A DNA stretch of 64,000 nucleotides, taken from assembly GCA_032622095.1 (NCBI GenBank), contig CP136064.1, positions 126,839,605-126,903,604 on the forward strand, read 5' to 3'. This document shows positions 40,001 to 53,600 of the stretch, one piece after another. The position numbers and the translations under genes were made by a program. Source of the stretch: Siphonodentalium dalli (Eukaryota > Mollusca > Scaphopoda > Gadilida > Siphonodentaliidae). Each line of letters begins with the position of its first letter. The stretch's first letter is position 1. The notes beneath the pieces are model-generated. The model searched no databases, was not told where the DNA came from, and was given only the letters and a program-made list of their open reading frames with translations.

Positions 40001-41621
40001 ATCATCCGATCAAGTTATATATTCTCAAAGGGTGTGTTTTAGCCTCTCTTTCAGTCGTTATATATATCAAAGAAACAGTGGCATGGACTCAGTATGAGTG
40101 TTCATTGCTTTAAATGTGCTTGCTCCACTTTATAAACAGCCGCCAAATTAACATAAATCACTTCTTTGTATCTCCTGAAAAATGACCAAAATTGATATAA
40201 ACCTTTTGACAATACCGATATACATATTCATATTCAGTCCTTCCCAATTTCAATTCACAGGCACTTGCCCCTCGTGTCATAATGCTTTTGGTGACTAATC
40301 GTTGATTCAATATTGATTTTTTTAAGGTTTATTTAGATCCTTTCCCATCTCAGTTCAATTATGTGCATATGAAAGTGTAACTGGACATATATCTATCCCA
40401 CATTAACATTTTGCTTGAGAAAAACCAACTTAATACGATTATATTATTGTTGTAATATTACACCCCCTTGTAAAACCATCCTAAGATTTCCTAGGATTTC
40501 ATTGTTTGAAAACCTTGGGAAAGGTTGGCTGAATCCATGGATTTCCTAGGATTGAAAACATCGGTAAACCTTGGAAATCCTTGGGGTGGTATTGGACAAA
40601 GAAACCTTGGAAAACCATAGATGAGCCAGCGAAGGTTTATTTAGGATTTCCATGCTATGAAACTTCAGAAAAGCTCGGAAAACCTTGGATGAGTGGTCAG
40701 ATGCTACCAAAGATTTCTAAGGTCTCATCCAAACTTTTCCAAGGTTTAACGAGGTTTCATCCAAGTTTCCATGAATTATTCATTAATTAATGTTAATTAG
40801 TATAATTTTAAGTTAATTGGCATGTCCATAATGTGGATTTAAATTAAGACATGCAGACCAACAACAGATAAACTATAGAGATCATAGAATTTGAATATCT
40901 GTAGCAGTATATACCGACTCAAAATCGGCGATCTAGAACATAATATAAACCTGTACACATGTGCAGATAAAATTGGGGGAGGCTCCTTCATTTACTTGGA
41001 TAGGAATAAATATGAGACTGATCAGATAAAGAATTGCTTTGGATAGCATGTGTTGTCATGGTTAAAGGTAGGGTTAATGTTTTCAGAACCAACCAATCAA
41101 TACCAAAATATATACAGGTGAAGAATGTAACATGATTAACCTGGATGTGATTATAAGAGTGATCGGTTGAAAAATATTTAGTTATCACATTGTGTCAACA
41201 GAACTGGTGGATGAGTTAAAAAAAATTTAAGCAAATAAACCAAATGACCCTCACTATGCAGGTTATCGTAAACTGTGCCATGAAATACATGTATATCAAT
41301 CAATAATATTTGAATTATCAAATCAAATTGTAAGCAGTGTTCACGCTGGACCGAAAATAACTTTAGCCAAAAGTTTAGCCAAATGAAAATTTTATTAGCC
41401 AAATGAAAAAAAGTTTAGCCAAATGTTTTTTGGCCAAATTAAAAAAAACTTTGGCCAAATTAAATCATCGTTTTCTGGTCGGTTCACAATTGATGACTAA
41501 AACGTAAAATCTAACAGACACAGGTAAAATACACAATAATTTAAATAATTTTTATGAACTAGAAGTATTTTTATATATATCATTTATTAAAAAATTATTA
41601 ATCTTTATGTGAAAGAGTGAT

Positions 41622-41668
<47 letters not shown>

Positions 41669-44600
41669 AACCCGGGATTGTCCTTCTTAATTTTGTTTTT
41701 GTTTGTTTTATATCAATATTTTGTTTTAAATCATTAAATATTTATCCTTGCGAAAATATCTAAGTGACATCTGGAAACTAATAACTTAATATTGTTACGC
41801 CATTATCAAATTACAATCTGTCATAAAAGCATGCATATTATTTTGACTGTATCGGTATTGACGACAAATAGCCACAAAATATCTGTCGTGATTCACATTT
41901 GGCTGATTAAGCTATTGTCTTACACTTGGTGCTCATAAACCTCGACCGTCATAAATACAATGTCATCATAAACATGCATTGTGCGGGAGTCCCGTGAGTG
42001 ACCAGACAGACAATGGGGGATTAGGGGATTAAATGTAAAATAATAACCTTTTGCTGTTTCGTGCAGAGTGACGTAATCTTTCTCCAGATTAAAACAGCCT
42101 GTTACGAACAAATTGCTTATATACCAGCGTCAATGCACACTTTACAAAATATTGCTTTCTTCACATTGTCATGATTCAACCACGGTCGGTTTAATGTCCA
42201 TGCGTCTTTGAATGTCCGTCTTGTGAAAACTAAAGATGATTGCATATCACTGTGTGATCGCTTGGTTGATAGAGTTGTCGATCGGGTTTCCCTTTGTACT
42301 GTCCGCGATCGGGTTTCCCTTTGTACAGTCGGCAATATATTCCCAGTTTCGATATTTTCGGACTAGATCGTTCATATCACAGAATTGAAAACCAACTTGC
42401 CAAAATTTATGTTAGATTTGGAAATAAAAATATGTTTACTGTTCACTAATTGTTAGAGCTTACCTTTTGCTGTTACGGAACGATATTTCATAAGTACGAA
42501 AATAATGAAATACTTTCGTCACCTAACTTCGTCTTGAATGTCGATCTATTGAGCGCTTTTATTAATTATCTTTCTGACTCCATGCTTTCAGTCTACATTT
42601 GGGGTAAAAAAACTTTAGCCAAAATTTTAGCCAAATGAAATTTTTATTAGCCAAATTCGAAAAAGATTAGCCATTGGCTAATTTGGCTACCGACAGCGTG
42701 AACACTGATTGCAAGGGGTTAATCTTACCCAAACTAATGAACTTATCAACAAAAAATAGTCCATATAAAGCATGTCATTTGATTTAGAAAGTCATACAAT
42801 AAGTCAATCTCAATGAATACCAGCACTGATTATTATCCTGCAGCCCAAAGGCAATTGAGGGAATTTCAAAATAAGACTTTTCCTATAATGATATAGGAAT
42901 AAACAATAGGTGGTTTATATAATTTATTACTGAACATGGCTGAACGTTGAAGTGTTAATTTAATATCTGCCTATCGGAAAGCATGTGTCTATGGAATGGG
43001 TTAATTTAATCCCAAAATCTATGCAAGTTAAACGTGGATCACCATCAACCTGGAGATACATGTGAAATGAACAAATGAAAAATATCACAAGTCCGTATAA
43101 TGTGTGCATAGGGTTAATAATTTTCAATGACATCATATGATGGGACTATACCCAGGTTTGCCACTTAATTTAATATCTCAAAGTTACAACAATAACATTT
43201 CAATGGTTTAAGAATAAACACACACAGCTGAATGTTGACAAACCTAATTATGTATCTGGCCACTACAGCTGCAGCTTCACAAGAAAACCATAGCCAGAAA
43301 TGGTAATGCCCTCAAGATCATATTATATTATTAGCTATATATACAATATAACAACTTTATTGTGGTGATTGTGAAAAATCTGTATATAGGTAACGCCTAT
43401 GTAGTTGATTATATGTGATATTTTTTTCTAATTTCATTTGAAATAGTGGTCTGAATAGTGCATGAAATAGCATTTAGAATAATAATCGGGCAAAATTGAA
43501 ATATGGTCCCATGAAGGTCAATTAAAATATGGTAACATGACTTAATTAAAGAATAAATATATGGTCACATTATGAGGGTTAATTAAAATATGGTGTCATC
43601 AATGTTGATTAAACTACGGTCCCACTGGGGTGTGAAATACAATATAGTCCCATGAGGGTCAATTAAAATATGGTCCAATGAGGACTAATTATAATATGCC
43701 CCCTCCCCCATGAGGATCAATTAAAACATGGTCGCAGGAAGGGGGGTGTAATTTCTGAACATTCTTCAATCATATAGCATTCTGATATATCCTCGGAACA
43801 CATAAATAACAAGAGCACGCCGTCGGGGCGTGGATAATATGCCCGTTTTTGGAGTAGAGTGGGGCAAGGTTTAATTCATTTGTTTGAAACCTTTGACTTA
43901 AGATGAAATAATAACAAAAATAAAACACAATAATCTGGAAACCGCATATCAGGTAAAATCTAAGTCGAAAAAGGGACATAACTCACTCAAAATCAGCGGA
44001 CGAAACCCATATTTGAACTTGATCTGTATTTTGGTGTGGTAAACTAACATACCAAATTTGGTTCAGTTCACTCGATTCAATCTAAAGTTATCATCCGGAA
44101 ACCAAAATCGGACGGACAGACGACGGACGCATAGACGGACGGACAACCCATTTACATAATACGACAGTTTTTTCAAACGGGCGTATAAAAATGACGTTTA
44201 GAATTAGGCCACATTGTATGTTAAACAACCAATGTGAAGGGTAAGTGTTGGAACTTTTCTTAATAACATCTCTATTCATAGTTCCGATATATTCCGATAC
44301 ATACAAAGAAATGAAAATTCAATATTTACAAACAGCACGAAGGAGGATTGGTTAATAATTACCTTCCCAATTCATTTAGAATATAACATGCCGATATTTG
44401 TCGCACATAACTAAATGAAAAAGTTCATTAAACGATATTAAATAACATGTTAAACACCAATATAAACAAACACCTCGTAGGATTCATGTTCGAATTAAAT
44501 TTCTTATACAATCGTCAAATCCCCATGCAGTATAATTGTAGATAGCATTCCGATTTATGTCACATGAAAATAAATGAAAGAAGTTCAAATAACAATGCAA

Positions 44601-47600
44601 CAAAGCAGCTTAAAGAACAATAGAAACACATAACGCACAGCGCGCTAATGGTTAACATTAATTCCCATTATAATTGATCGCCTTGCACTTCTTGGCATGC
44701 GAATAACAAACCATGGGCCAATAAAGCATGTCTCGCCAGACACCCGCTGCATGAAATGATAATATAAACGACAATAAACGAAATTGAAATTCCCAACTAC
44801 ACCTTTTACCGAACTCAGCCTCGGGGTTGCACTACAACTTTTAAAGCGTCCAAAAAATACCAATTTCTATAAATAAAACCACCTTGTGCCCATAGATTAC
44901 CAAGAAACTGTAGCTGATAAATTACACCTGGAGGGCGAAATAATGTCCTCATTGATATACCCGGTACTGCTAGCTACAGCTAGCAGATGAGAGTAAACAT
45001 CATGTAGAATTACTCCCCTTTGATCACTATGATAAGGGCATACATGCCTATGGAATGAAGAAAAGTGTTCATATTTTCTAAACCAGTCAACATATAGAAT
45101 GGTAATTTTTTTAGTAAGATATATTGGTGAATGATGTATTATAATCAAGGACCAGTTAGGAATGGCAATCTGATTGCTAGTGTTTCTGGGTTCTCGAGTG
45201 GTTTCCATAGCAACCGTTGTTATGGAATTTTTTTCCTCAAAAGAAGGTTTATGGTCCATGGCATGGCATATAATACTGAAATTATGCGAAGAATTATACT
45301 TTGTGATGCTCTGGAGTAGGCACGTATGAAAACACATACATTTAGAGCATAATAAAGCGAATTATGTGGAGGGTATGGTCCAACACAGTATACTGTTACA
45401 ATATCGAATTGGCTCCAATTTTGCATAAACGCTGGGGACCTCATCTTTTCGAAGTATCTATAGTGTCAAATTAACATTGTTTTTTTGAATACTTATTTCC
45501 TTCTGTTCAGTTTCTATAGCCCCTAATTTACAGTAGATAAAATTTATAATCGAGGAGAATATTGGGTGAGCAACCCAAATTCAACTGGGGAACTTAAATC
45601 TGATCCTTGGTCTCCAATAGCAGTTGAGACCTCAGCAGAATGAGGTCCCCAGAGGGTGAATTTGGTAATGCTAGCCCAGCGTGTGGGATAGCATCACTAC
45701 ATCATCCTCTGGGAACCTCATTCTGCAAATAACAGACACACTATTTCAAGGCTTGCCTTTATATACATGTATGTAGGTGTGGAGATCTCCTTACCCAGAC
45801 GTCGGGAGTTCTTTGATGTTAGTGCCTCTTTGGCTGCATATTTATATTGTAGTACGCTGTGCATTTATGGAACACCAAAAGTATGTTGTAGTTCATGGAA
45901 CTTTGATTTCAAAGGATTACGTAATATACTGTGCTCAGTTGACAGCTTTCAGAAGTCAGCTATCTGTCTAATCCTTGAATTCCCTTGGATGCAGGATTTT
46001 TTGTGATAAAGTACAGTAATGCTCTAAGTAATCGATTCCTTAACGAGAGCTTTCCGATGAATGGCAACAAGCCATATTTCCGACTAAATCCTGAAAAGTT
46101 ACCCATAATTCAGCTGTGGTTAAGGAGTCGATTACTTAGAGCATTAAAGTATGATTGACTACATGTATGTCTCGTAAACAATCATGGACCCTGAGCCTTG
46201 TAGTATATACACTGCTACTGATCCACAATCTCAGTCCATTAACAAAGCTAATTGCCTGTAACCTGCTAAATATTAACTCAGAACATTTTAGTGTTTGTGT
46301 TTGACATATTTTTAAATTGTTTTTCGGAAGTCATTAAAAACTACTCAATAGAGAATCAAAATAATTTATGACACTTAAAAGTTCAGTTAAATGAATTTTA
46401 GAAACAAAGGGAAGTGCAACACAGCTCAAATACATCCACTGTGAACTATAAGGATTGTTGCAATCCAGCATGCGGAATAAAAACAAACACTTTAGTGGTT
46501 TCCACATGAAGTTTTGGGAAAAGTTAGCAAACCGTAAAAAAAAAAATTTAAATGTCTCACCTTGTTTCCTCCAAACAAAAGGCTATATAGCTTCATCGGA
46601 AGAGTGTGGAGCCATAGATATGCATAGGATCGTAAAGCATATTGTGGTGCATATTCCCAGGTTTGGAAACCCTTACCAAACATCATAAAGTATGTCTGAG
46701 AAAAGAAGAATAAACTATCAATGAAAGTGTCAATGACACTGCAGCTCAGCTTGGAGAAAATAAGAATAAACTATCAATGAAAGTGTCAATGACACTGTAG
46801 CTCAGCTTGGAGATGGGATAATGTCATACATTATACAGTCAATGGTGCAATAGGGAATGAGAAAGTAATAATAGAGGTCAAACTGGACAGCAATATGTTG
46901 TTTAGGACCAATCGGAAGAGTAATGCTGGTTATAGGATGAAGGATTTAGTCATGTAAAGAGTATACAATACAGGATGGATACCGGCGACAATATGTTTTT
47001 CATCGGAAAATTTTCAAATATGATAGTTCCCATATAGATATGATCCTAAACAAGCCTGCAAACTCTCAAAAAATTTCTTCAATAAATGCGGGCTGCAGGG
47101 TGTGCCGATGAATTCAAAAGTAAAATCAAAGATATCCACCAACGGATAAGTGTTTCAGCGAAACTTGAAAATGAAAGTCACACTTAGGTGATCAACACAT
47201 ATTCTCATAATAAGCGTCCTCATCAGCCGAATTAGAAGTGGCATGAGACCGCATTGAAAAATGACCATCAACGCGGTTATAGCGTTAATGCAATGCGGTC
47301 ACAATGGTACTTCAACGCGGCTGCAATGTTCATTGACATGGTGGAAATATCCATCAACACAAATTAAATTGGAGAAGTGACCCATTAACATAACGGAAGG
47401 ATGCCTTATAGTTCTTCCAGTGATACATCAGGATGTCTTTGTGATGGCCTGACATGCCTGATCGAAATTATGGCCATATATATTGTAATATAACGGCCAT
47501 TTTTTATCTATCTTATTAGCTTATAAAATGTGCAATCGTTCCTCATGTGAAAATAAATTTTCCGTTGGTTGAGGTCAGCATGTAGTTTCAATGAAGTCAG

Positions 47601-50600
47601 GCAAGTCGCTTAATTATGTAGAGTGCTTAAAACGTCCTGGAAAAAGCGACCATGTACATGTACGTGGTCGGATCTACTTCGTGATTTTGGAGCTACGTAT
47701 TCGGAAATGTCAATATATTTAACACATTTACCTTGTTTACAATTATTTGTCTTTATGGATATATAAAACAATTAAACAGTGATTTATATGGAAATTATTA
47801 TTATTATGATTATGCGCAAATTGTATATCTGCTGAACTATATGACAATAAATGGCATTTTCGATACAAAAACGCCGCAGATAGTTATGTTATAAAATCAA
47901 CACACTTACTATCAGTATACCTCTGAAAATCTCTTCTTCTTTTTTTTGTACTTGTATCTATCAGACTGCAATTTTTTGGACAACAAATGGGAAACGCATG
48001 TTTTGTTTTTTGCCAAATCTTTACATTTTATATGATCTATTATTAAACTATTGCATTATAATATACAGCCTATTTCAACATAATGTTTAAGACTCTTATC
48101 CTATTACATCGTTGTCATTCTGTATTGTGTTACATGAAATATCCCATTGAGAGCCCCCTTATATGATCAAGCGACAGGCATGTGTCCACTGCCACAGTCA
48201 AAGGCTCTGATATAGGTGGAACGGAACATTAAATGTACAATGTAGCAACCAATTGTCAATAGTTGTCTACCATGCAAAAGCACACTGTACACATCAATAA
48301 AAGGTCAGCCGACCAAAGTGTCCCCCGACAACGTGGCAAGTCGATGCCGCTTTGTTAAAGAAATTAAAAAAATGTTGAAATGTTCTAAGTCGAAAAGGGT
48401 TAATAACTCCGTAAAAAAAAAATCTGTCATCTATATACATGTTGCACATCTTCAATATATGGGCAACAATATTCTGAAGTTTCAAATCTCTAGGATGAAA
48501 ACTTTAGGAGGAGTTGATTACACCATGAAGGTACTCAAAAGTGTGACGGACGGACTAACGATTGGACAGCTAGAGGAACGGATGGACGAGCCCTTTTTTT
48601 ATCTCGGGGGACAATTAAGATAGTACACATCACTTTCTTCTGACATGCATCTAATGCATGTATCAACTAACATTCGGAGGGGGATAGAATATGATAGATT
48701 TGTGATATCGCAGTTTGAAAAATTTAAATATGGAAACCGCACATGCATGCATATCACTTTCTGCTTTGTCCGTTTTACATGTTCAAATGCGAGGCGATCA
48801 CGATCGGCAGATGTTTAACCCATACCTTGGCGATAGTGATCAGCTTTTTTTAGCTTGGACGCTAAAATACATAAGCCATAACTCTGTTAAAAAAACCAGA
48901 TCAAACCCAAATTCGAGTTATATCTGTATTTTTGGCCGAGAAACTCACATACCAAATTTACATCTCAATAAAATGAGATATATCAGATGAAAGGTATTTC
49001 TGTTAAATTATCAGGAATGTTGAGAAGGGTTCATTTTTAACTACAAAAATCCATACAAGTGTAGGAGGAGAAACCTGGAGATATAATAGGAGAATGATTA
49101 CATGAATAATATACAAAAGCATAAAATTTATCACCAGGGTTAACAATTTTAACTCTATAAAATTAGGGGACTGTACCAGGTATGTCATTTGAATATTGCA
49201 TTGATAGGCAAAACCAGAGGGCTATGTGGGAGTTAATAAACCCTGGCCCAACAATGACCACACACTATGGAAATGCAATAAAATGCAGATGGCTATTAAA
49301 GTCATTTTATTTGTGCACTACATTTGAGCATCAGATATCATATTATAGGACTGGGTAACTTTATAAAAATAGTGCTATTAAATGGGGTTCTCTTGGTCAG
49401 CTCAAATTCTGAGAACATTCCTACAAATGAAAAATAGACTATTCCAATTTATACTTTTAGAACTGAATGGGAGAGTCCATTGATTCATGCATGGGTTACA
49501 CCTTACTGCTGAACATATGATGGCTAAAAATAACTCTAATTCAATAAATCAGATTTAACTCTTGTCTCTCTTAGAACTAAATTGATAATTAATTTTAAGC
49601 TGCTGGTGTTATCTTGTAAAAATCTTGAATCTGTTCAATTCTTAGTTGAAACAGGGCCATAACTCTGGTATAAAAAAATCGGATCTAACCCATCTAAACT
49701 CGATCTGTATTTTGAGTTGAGAAACTCACATACCATATTTGGTTCCTATCAGATGAAAAATGGTTGATTTATCGAAGCATGCATGAATTATATGTCAACG
49801 GGCCATAATTATGTTAAAAATAATCTGATCAAACCCATATTCGAACTCAATCTGTATTTTGGGCTGAGAAACTCACATACCAAATTTGGTTCAATCAGAT
49901 AAAAATTAGTTGAGTTAAGTCAGCATGTGTGAATTCTAAGTTGAAAAGGGCCATAAGTCTGCAAACAAAATTAGGATCAAACCTATATTCGAAGTCAATC
50001 TGTATTTTTGGCTGAGAAACCCATATACAAAAATTGGTTCCGATCAGATAGAAAATGTTTGAGTTATCACATAAAGTGTCTACGGACGGACATACGGTAT
50101 GATGGACGGACGAACGGTACATGGTAAATCCGGATGTCGACACTATGTGTACCATACTATGGTATGGGTACGCATAAAAACTCTGAAACCCTTTTGTTTT
50201 GAAAGTGATTAATAATACATGTAAGTATATGCCTCAAATTGAGTTATTGTTTTCTTTTATCATGTTCCGGTGGCAACCAAAGCAATTTTCTATAGTATGT
50301 ACCAAAGCAGTTTTCTATAGTATGTAACAATAACAAGACAGTCAATGACTGTGGGGTCGCTCACCAGACTGCAAAGACTGATAATACTGGGACTCTGGAG
50401 ACCAAAACAGTCAGCACTTTTCATAATCACTTTAAAAGAAGTAGATTTAAACAGGATATGTGGCTAGAGAGACTTCAAGTATGTAGATTGGTAAAAATCC
50501 ACCTTGAAATTGCCAATTGTACACTACTGATCACCCCCCCCACCCCCCCCCCCCCCTTCCTCCAGCTCAACAAGTCCCCTCCTGACCGGGCTCCAGACTC

Positions 50601-53600
50601 CCAAGTCATAGGTTGGAATTTCACAACCAACACCTCAAACTTTCTCAATTGTTGGAAATTTCCAATCTCACAAGCGCCTTTTTTCTAAAACCATTTAGAC
50701 ATGTTTGAAGCCCAATTATCCATGGAGCCAAAACACAATACATGTATGTCAGACCAATCAGTCAGGTGGTTCCAAGGTAGATGTTTTAATGAATTTGGTA
50801 TTTCAATGATTTTATTAGACACAAAAGTGTTAACTCCCCATAGCCTGCCATTTCTTGACAGGTTGACCTCATTTTAACAAATCTGAATCTCAGTCACTAA
50901 AGGATCCTCCTGATTCCTCCATACTATATGTAAGCTAAATAGTCCAAACTCTCTTGAGAAGACATTTTAAGAATTACTATAGAGACATATAGTTATGTCC
51001 CTGGTCCGACCCTATTTAACCCGGTGACCCCATCTGAATAAATTTGAATTTGAACCCTTCATACATATCATAAATATCAGTAAAATAGACCTGATGGTCC
51101 TTGTGAAGGAAGCATATTAAGAGGGAAACTGTCCTTCGCTTGGCCCCTATTTGACCAGGTGACCCCATTTAAAAAAATCTGAATTGCAGTCAAGGAAGAA
51201 CATTCCATTCTATATAAGCCAACTAGTTCTTGCAAACATATTTTAAGAATTACTATGTAGTGAAATAGTTAAGTCTCTGGCTCTGCCCTTATTTGACTTT
51301 GTGATCCCATTTTCACAAATCTGTCACCCAAGGTAATTTCATACCAAATATAAGCAAAATAGGCCATTTGATTCTTGCATAGAAGACACATCATGAATTA
51401 CTATGTAGAGAAAGAGTCTCTGGCTCTGCCCTTATTTGACTTTGTGATCCAATTTTCACAAATCTGATAAGGATAAGATTTAAGTTCCCCAGTTGAAGTT
51501 GGTTATATTCACCCATTGGGCACCTCATTTATGAATTTTATCTTCTGCAAATTAGGGGATATAGAAACTTCCTAGAAGGGAAATTTAACTAACAACAATG
51601 TAAATTTGATACTATAGATACTTCCCAGAAGATGAGGCCTAAGCAGAATGAGGTCTCCAGAGGGTGAATTTGGTGATGCTAGGCCGCTGTGCGGGATAGC
51701 AACACTAATTTCACCCTCTGGGGACCTCATTCTGCAAATGACATTAGTCCTGATATGAACAATACATGATAGATTGGGAATTAATGACTTCTAGCAGATC
51801 TGCAAGGAATGTTTATAAACATATCAAGATTCTCCAGTTAAAGTTGGTGATGTGCACCCATTGGGCACCTCAATTATGCATTTTATATTCACAAATTAGG
51901 GGATATAGAAACTAAACAGAAGGGAAAAGGTAAGTAAAAATGTCAATTTAAGTGCCTATATACTTCCCAGAAGATGAGGCCTAAGGCTAGTGTATTTGGT
52001 GATGCTAGACTGCTGTGCAGGGTAGCATAACTAAATTCACCCTCTGGGGACCTCATTCTGCAAATGCCAGACACACTAAATTCAGGTTAGAGAGCAATAA
52101 TTTGTTTTGATTTTATTTTAATAACAAACAATGGCATGAGTGCTAGCTAAACATTAGTTCACACCTGTCAGCCTGATAAACATCTCAATTGATGACTGTG
52201 TGTGTATTTATATTAACTCTCTCTGTCTGTAGCTAATACAATTGACATAATCTGCTGGTGGGAGAGATCCTGTGAGTTAGGAGATGAGGTAGGGTGGAAT
52301 GCTGTTGGTTGGGGGCAGGGTGGGGTTCTGGGTTTTTTTTGTATGTTAAATTGATCAAGGAGTTCCTGAATTTTTTATAATTTTTTTTGGAATTATGGCC
52401 CTGGCTCCACCCCTATTTGACCCAGTGACCCCATTTGAAAAAATCTGAACCCCAGTCATTCAATGACCCCCCATACCAAATATAATCTAAACCGGCATAA
52501 TGGTTCTAGACAAGAAGTCGTTATAATAAATGTCCCTGGTTTCGCAACTATTTGACACACTGACCTCATTTGAACAAATCTGAATGACAGTCACCTAGGG
52601 AACATCCACACCAAATATGATCAAAATGAAAAAATGTTATTTTTTTGTTTTTAGAGTTATGTCCCTGGCTCTGCCCCTATTTGACCAAGTGACCCAATTT
52701 GAACAAATCTGATTCCCAGTCTGACACCCAAGGACCCTCAGTACCAAATATAAGCTAAATCGCCCCAATAGTTTTTTAGAAAAAGTCATTGTAAGAATTA
52801 CTATGAGTTATGGCCCTGGTTTCTCAACGAATTGACCGGGTGACCTCATTTGAACAAATCTGAACACCAGTCACCCAAGGACCCTCCATACCAAATATTA
52901 GCTAAATCGGCACAATGGTTATGGACAAGAAGTTGTTGTAAGAATTACTATGGAGGAATAGAGTTATGGCCCTGGTTTCGCAACTATTTGACCCAGTGAC
53001 CTCATTTGAACAAATCTGAATGAGAGTCACCTAGGGAACATCCACACCATATATGAACCAATTCGGTCCAATGGAACTTCAGAAGAAGATGTTCAAAGAA
53101 TTGTTGACGGACGGATGGACGGACGGACGGATGGACGGACGGACGGCTCGACGGACGAGGAGTGATGACTATAGCTCCACCGGAGACTTCGTCTCAGGTG
53201 AGCTAAAAAGCATTCATTTTCTATACAAATTTCATAAAAATTTCCCAGTCATTTTCAAATTTTCTTTATTCATGCCATAATCTATTAAATGAACTAACAA
53301 TAAACACCCTTTCAATCGCATAATAATAAAGTTTGCAAAATATTCATGATTTTATCAGGCTATCAGTAATCTATCTCCACCAGAAGAATGTAGCAATCAA
53401 TTAAGATGGGTACCATTTTTGAGAGCATACCGTCTAAACTACCCACACATGTAATTATCGTTATTCACTTCTAAACACTCCATCTAAGTGTTCTACATCA
53501 CTTTAAGTTCGTATTAGCAACATATGACTTTCAGTAAAATATTTGTGAATTAATCAGCCAGAAACATACGAATATCAGTTTTCAAAATATGTCCCCGGAA

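Larger units (their letters stand above)
41335..42707 (-). mobile_element. hAT element with TTF-type finger remnant
   Basis: The 1373-bp element has ends CAGTGTTCACGCTG and its complement with the same spacing, flanked by 8-base duplications ATTGTAAG (41327-41334) and ATTGCAAG (42708-42715), one mismatch. Both subterminal regions carry repeated 'tttagccaaatg' words. A minus-strand zinc-finger remnant at 42117-42335 and the TSD size place it in hAT. It contains a 44-base G run. Confidence 0.93.
50334..53209 (+). mobile_element. composite repeat R, copy 3 (~2.9 kb)
   Basis: The most complete copy: 'acaagacagtcaatgactgt' and 'ggggtcgctcacc', a C-rich tract at 50536-50558, the 'gtccctggtccgaccc' region, and family-Q sequence at 51475-52085. 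It continues with several 'tgacctcatttgaacaaatc' units, a GGACGG tract (53107-53150) and the end 'cttcgtctcaggtgagctaa'. The match to 19724-22256 is collinear except for an extra family-Q part and extra units. No ORF of a mobility enzyme. Confidence 0.8.
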
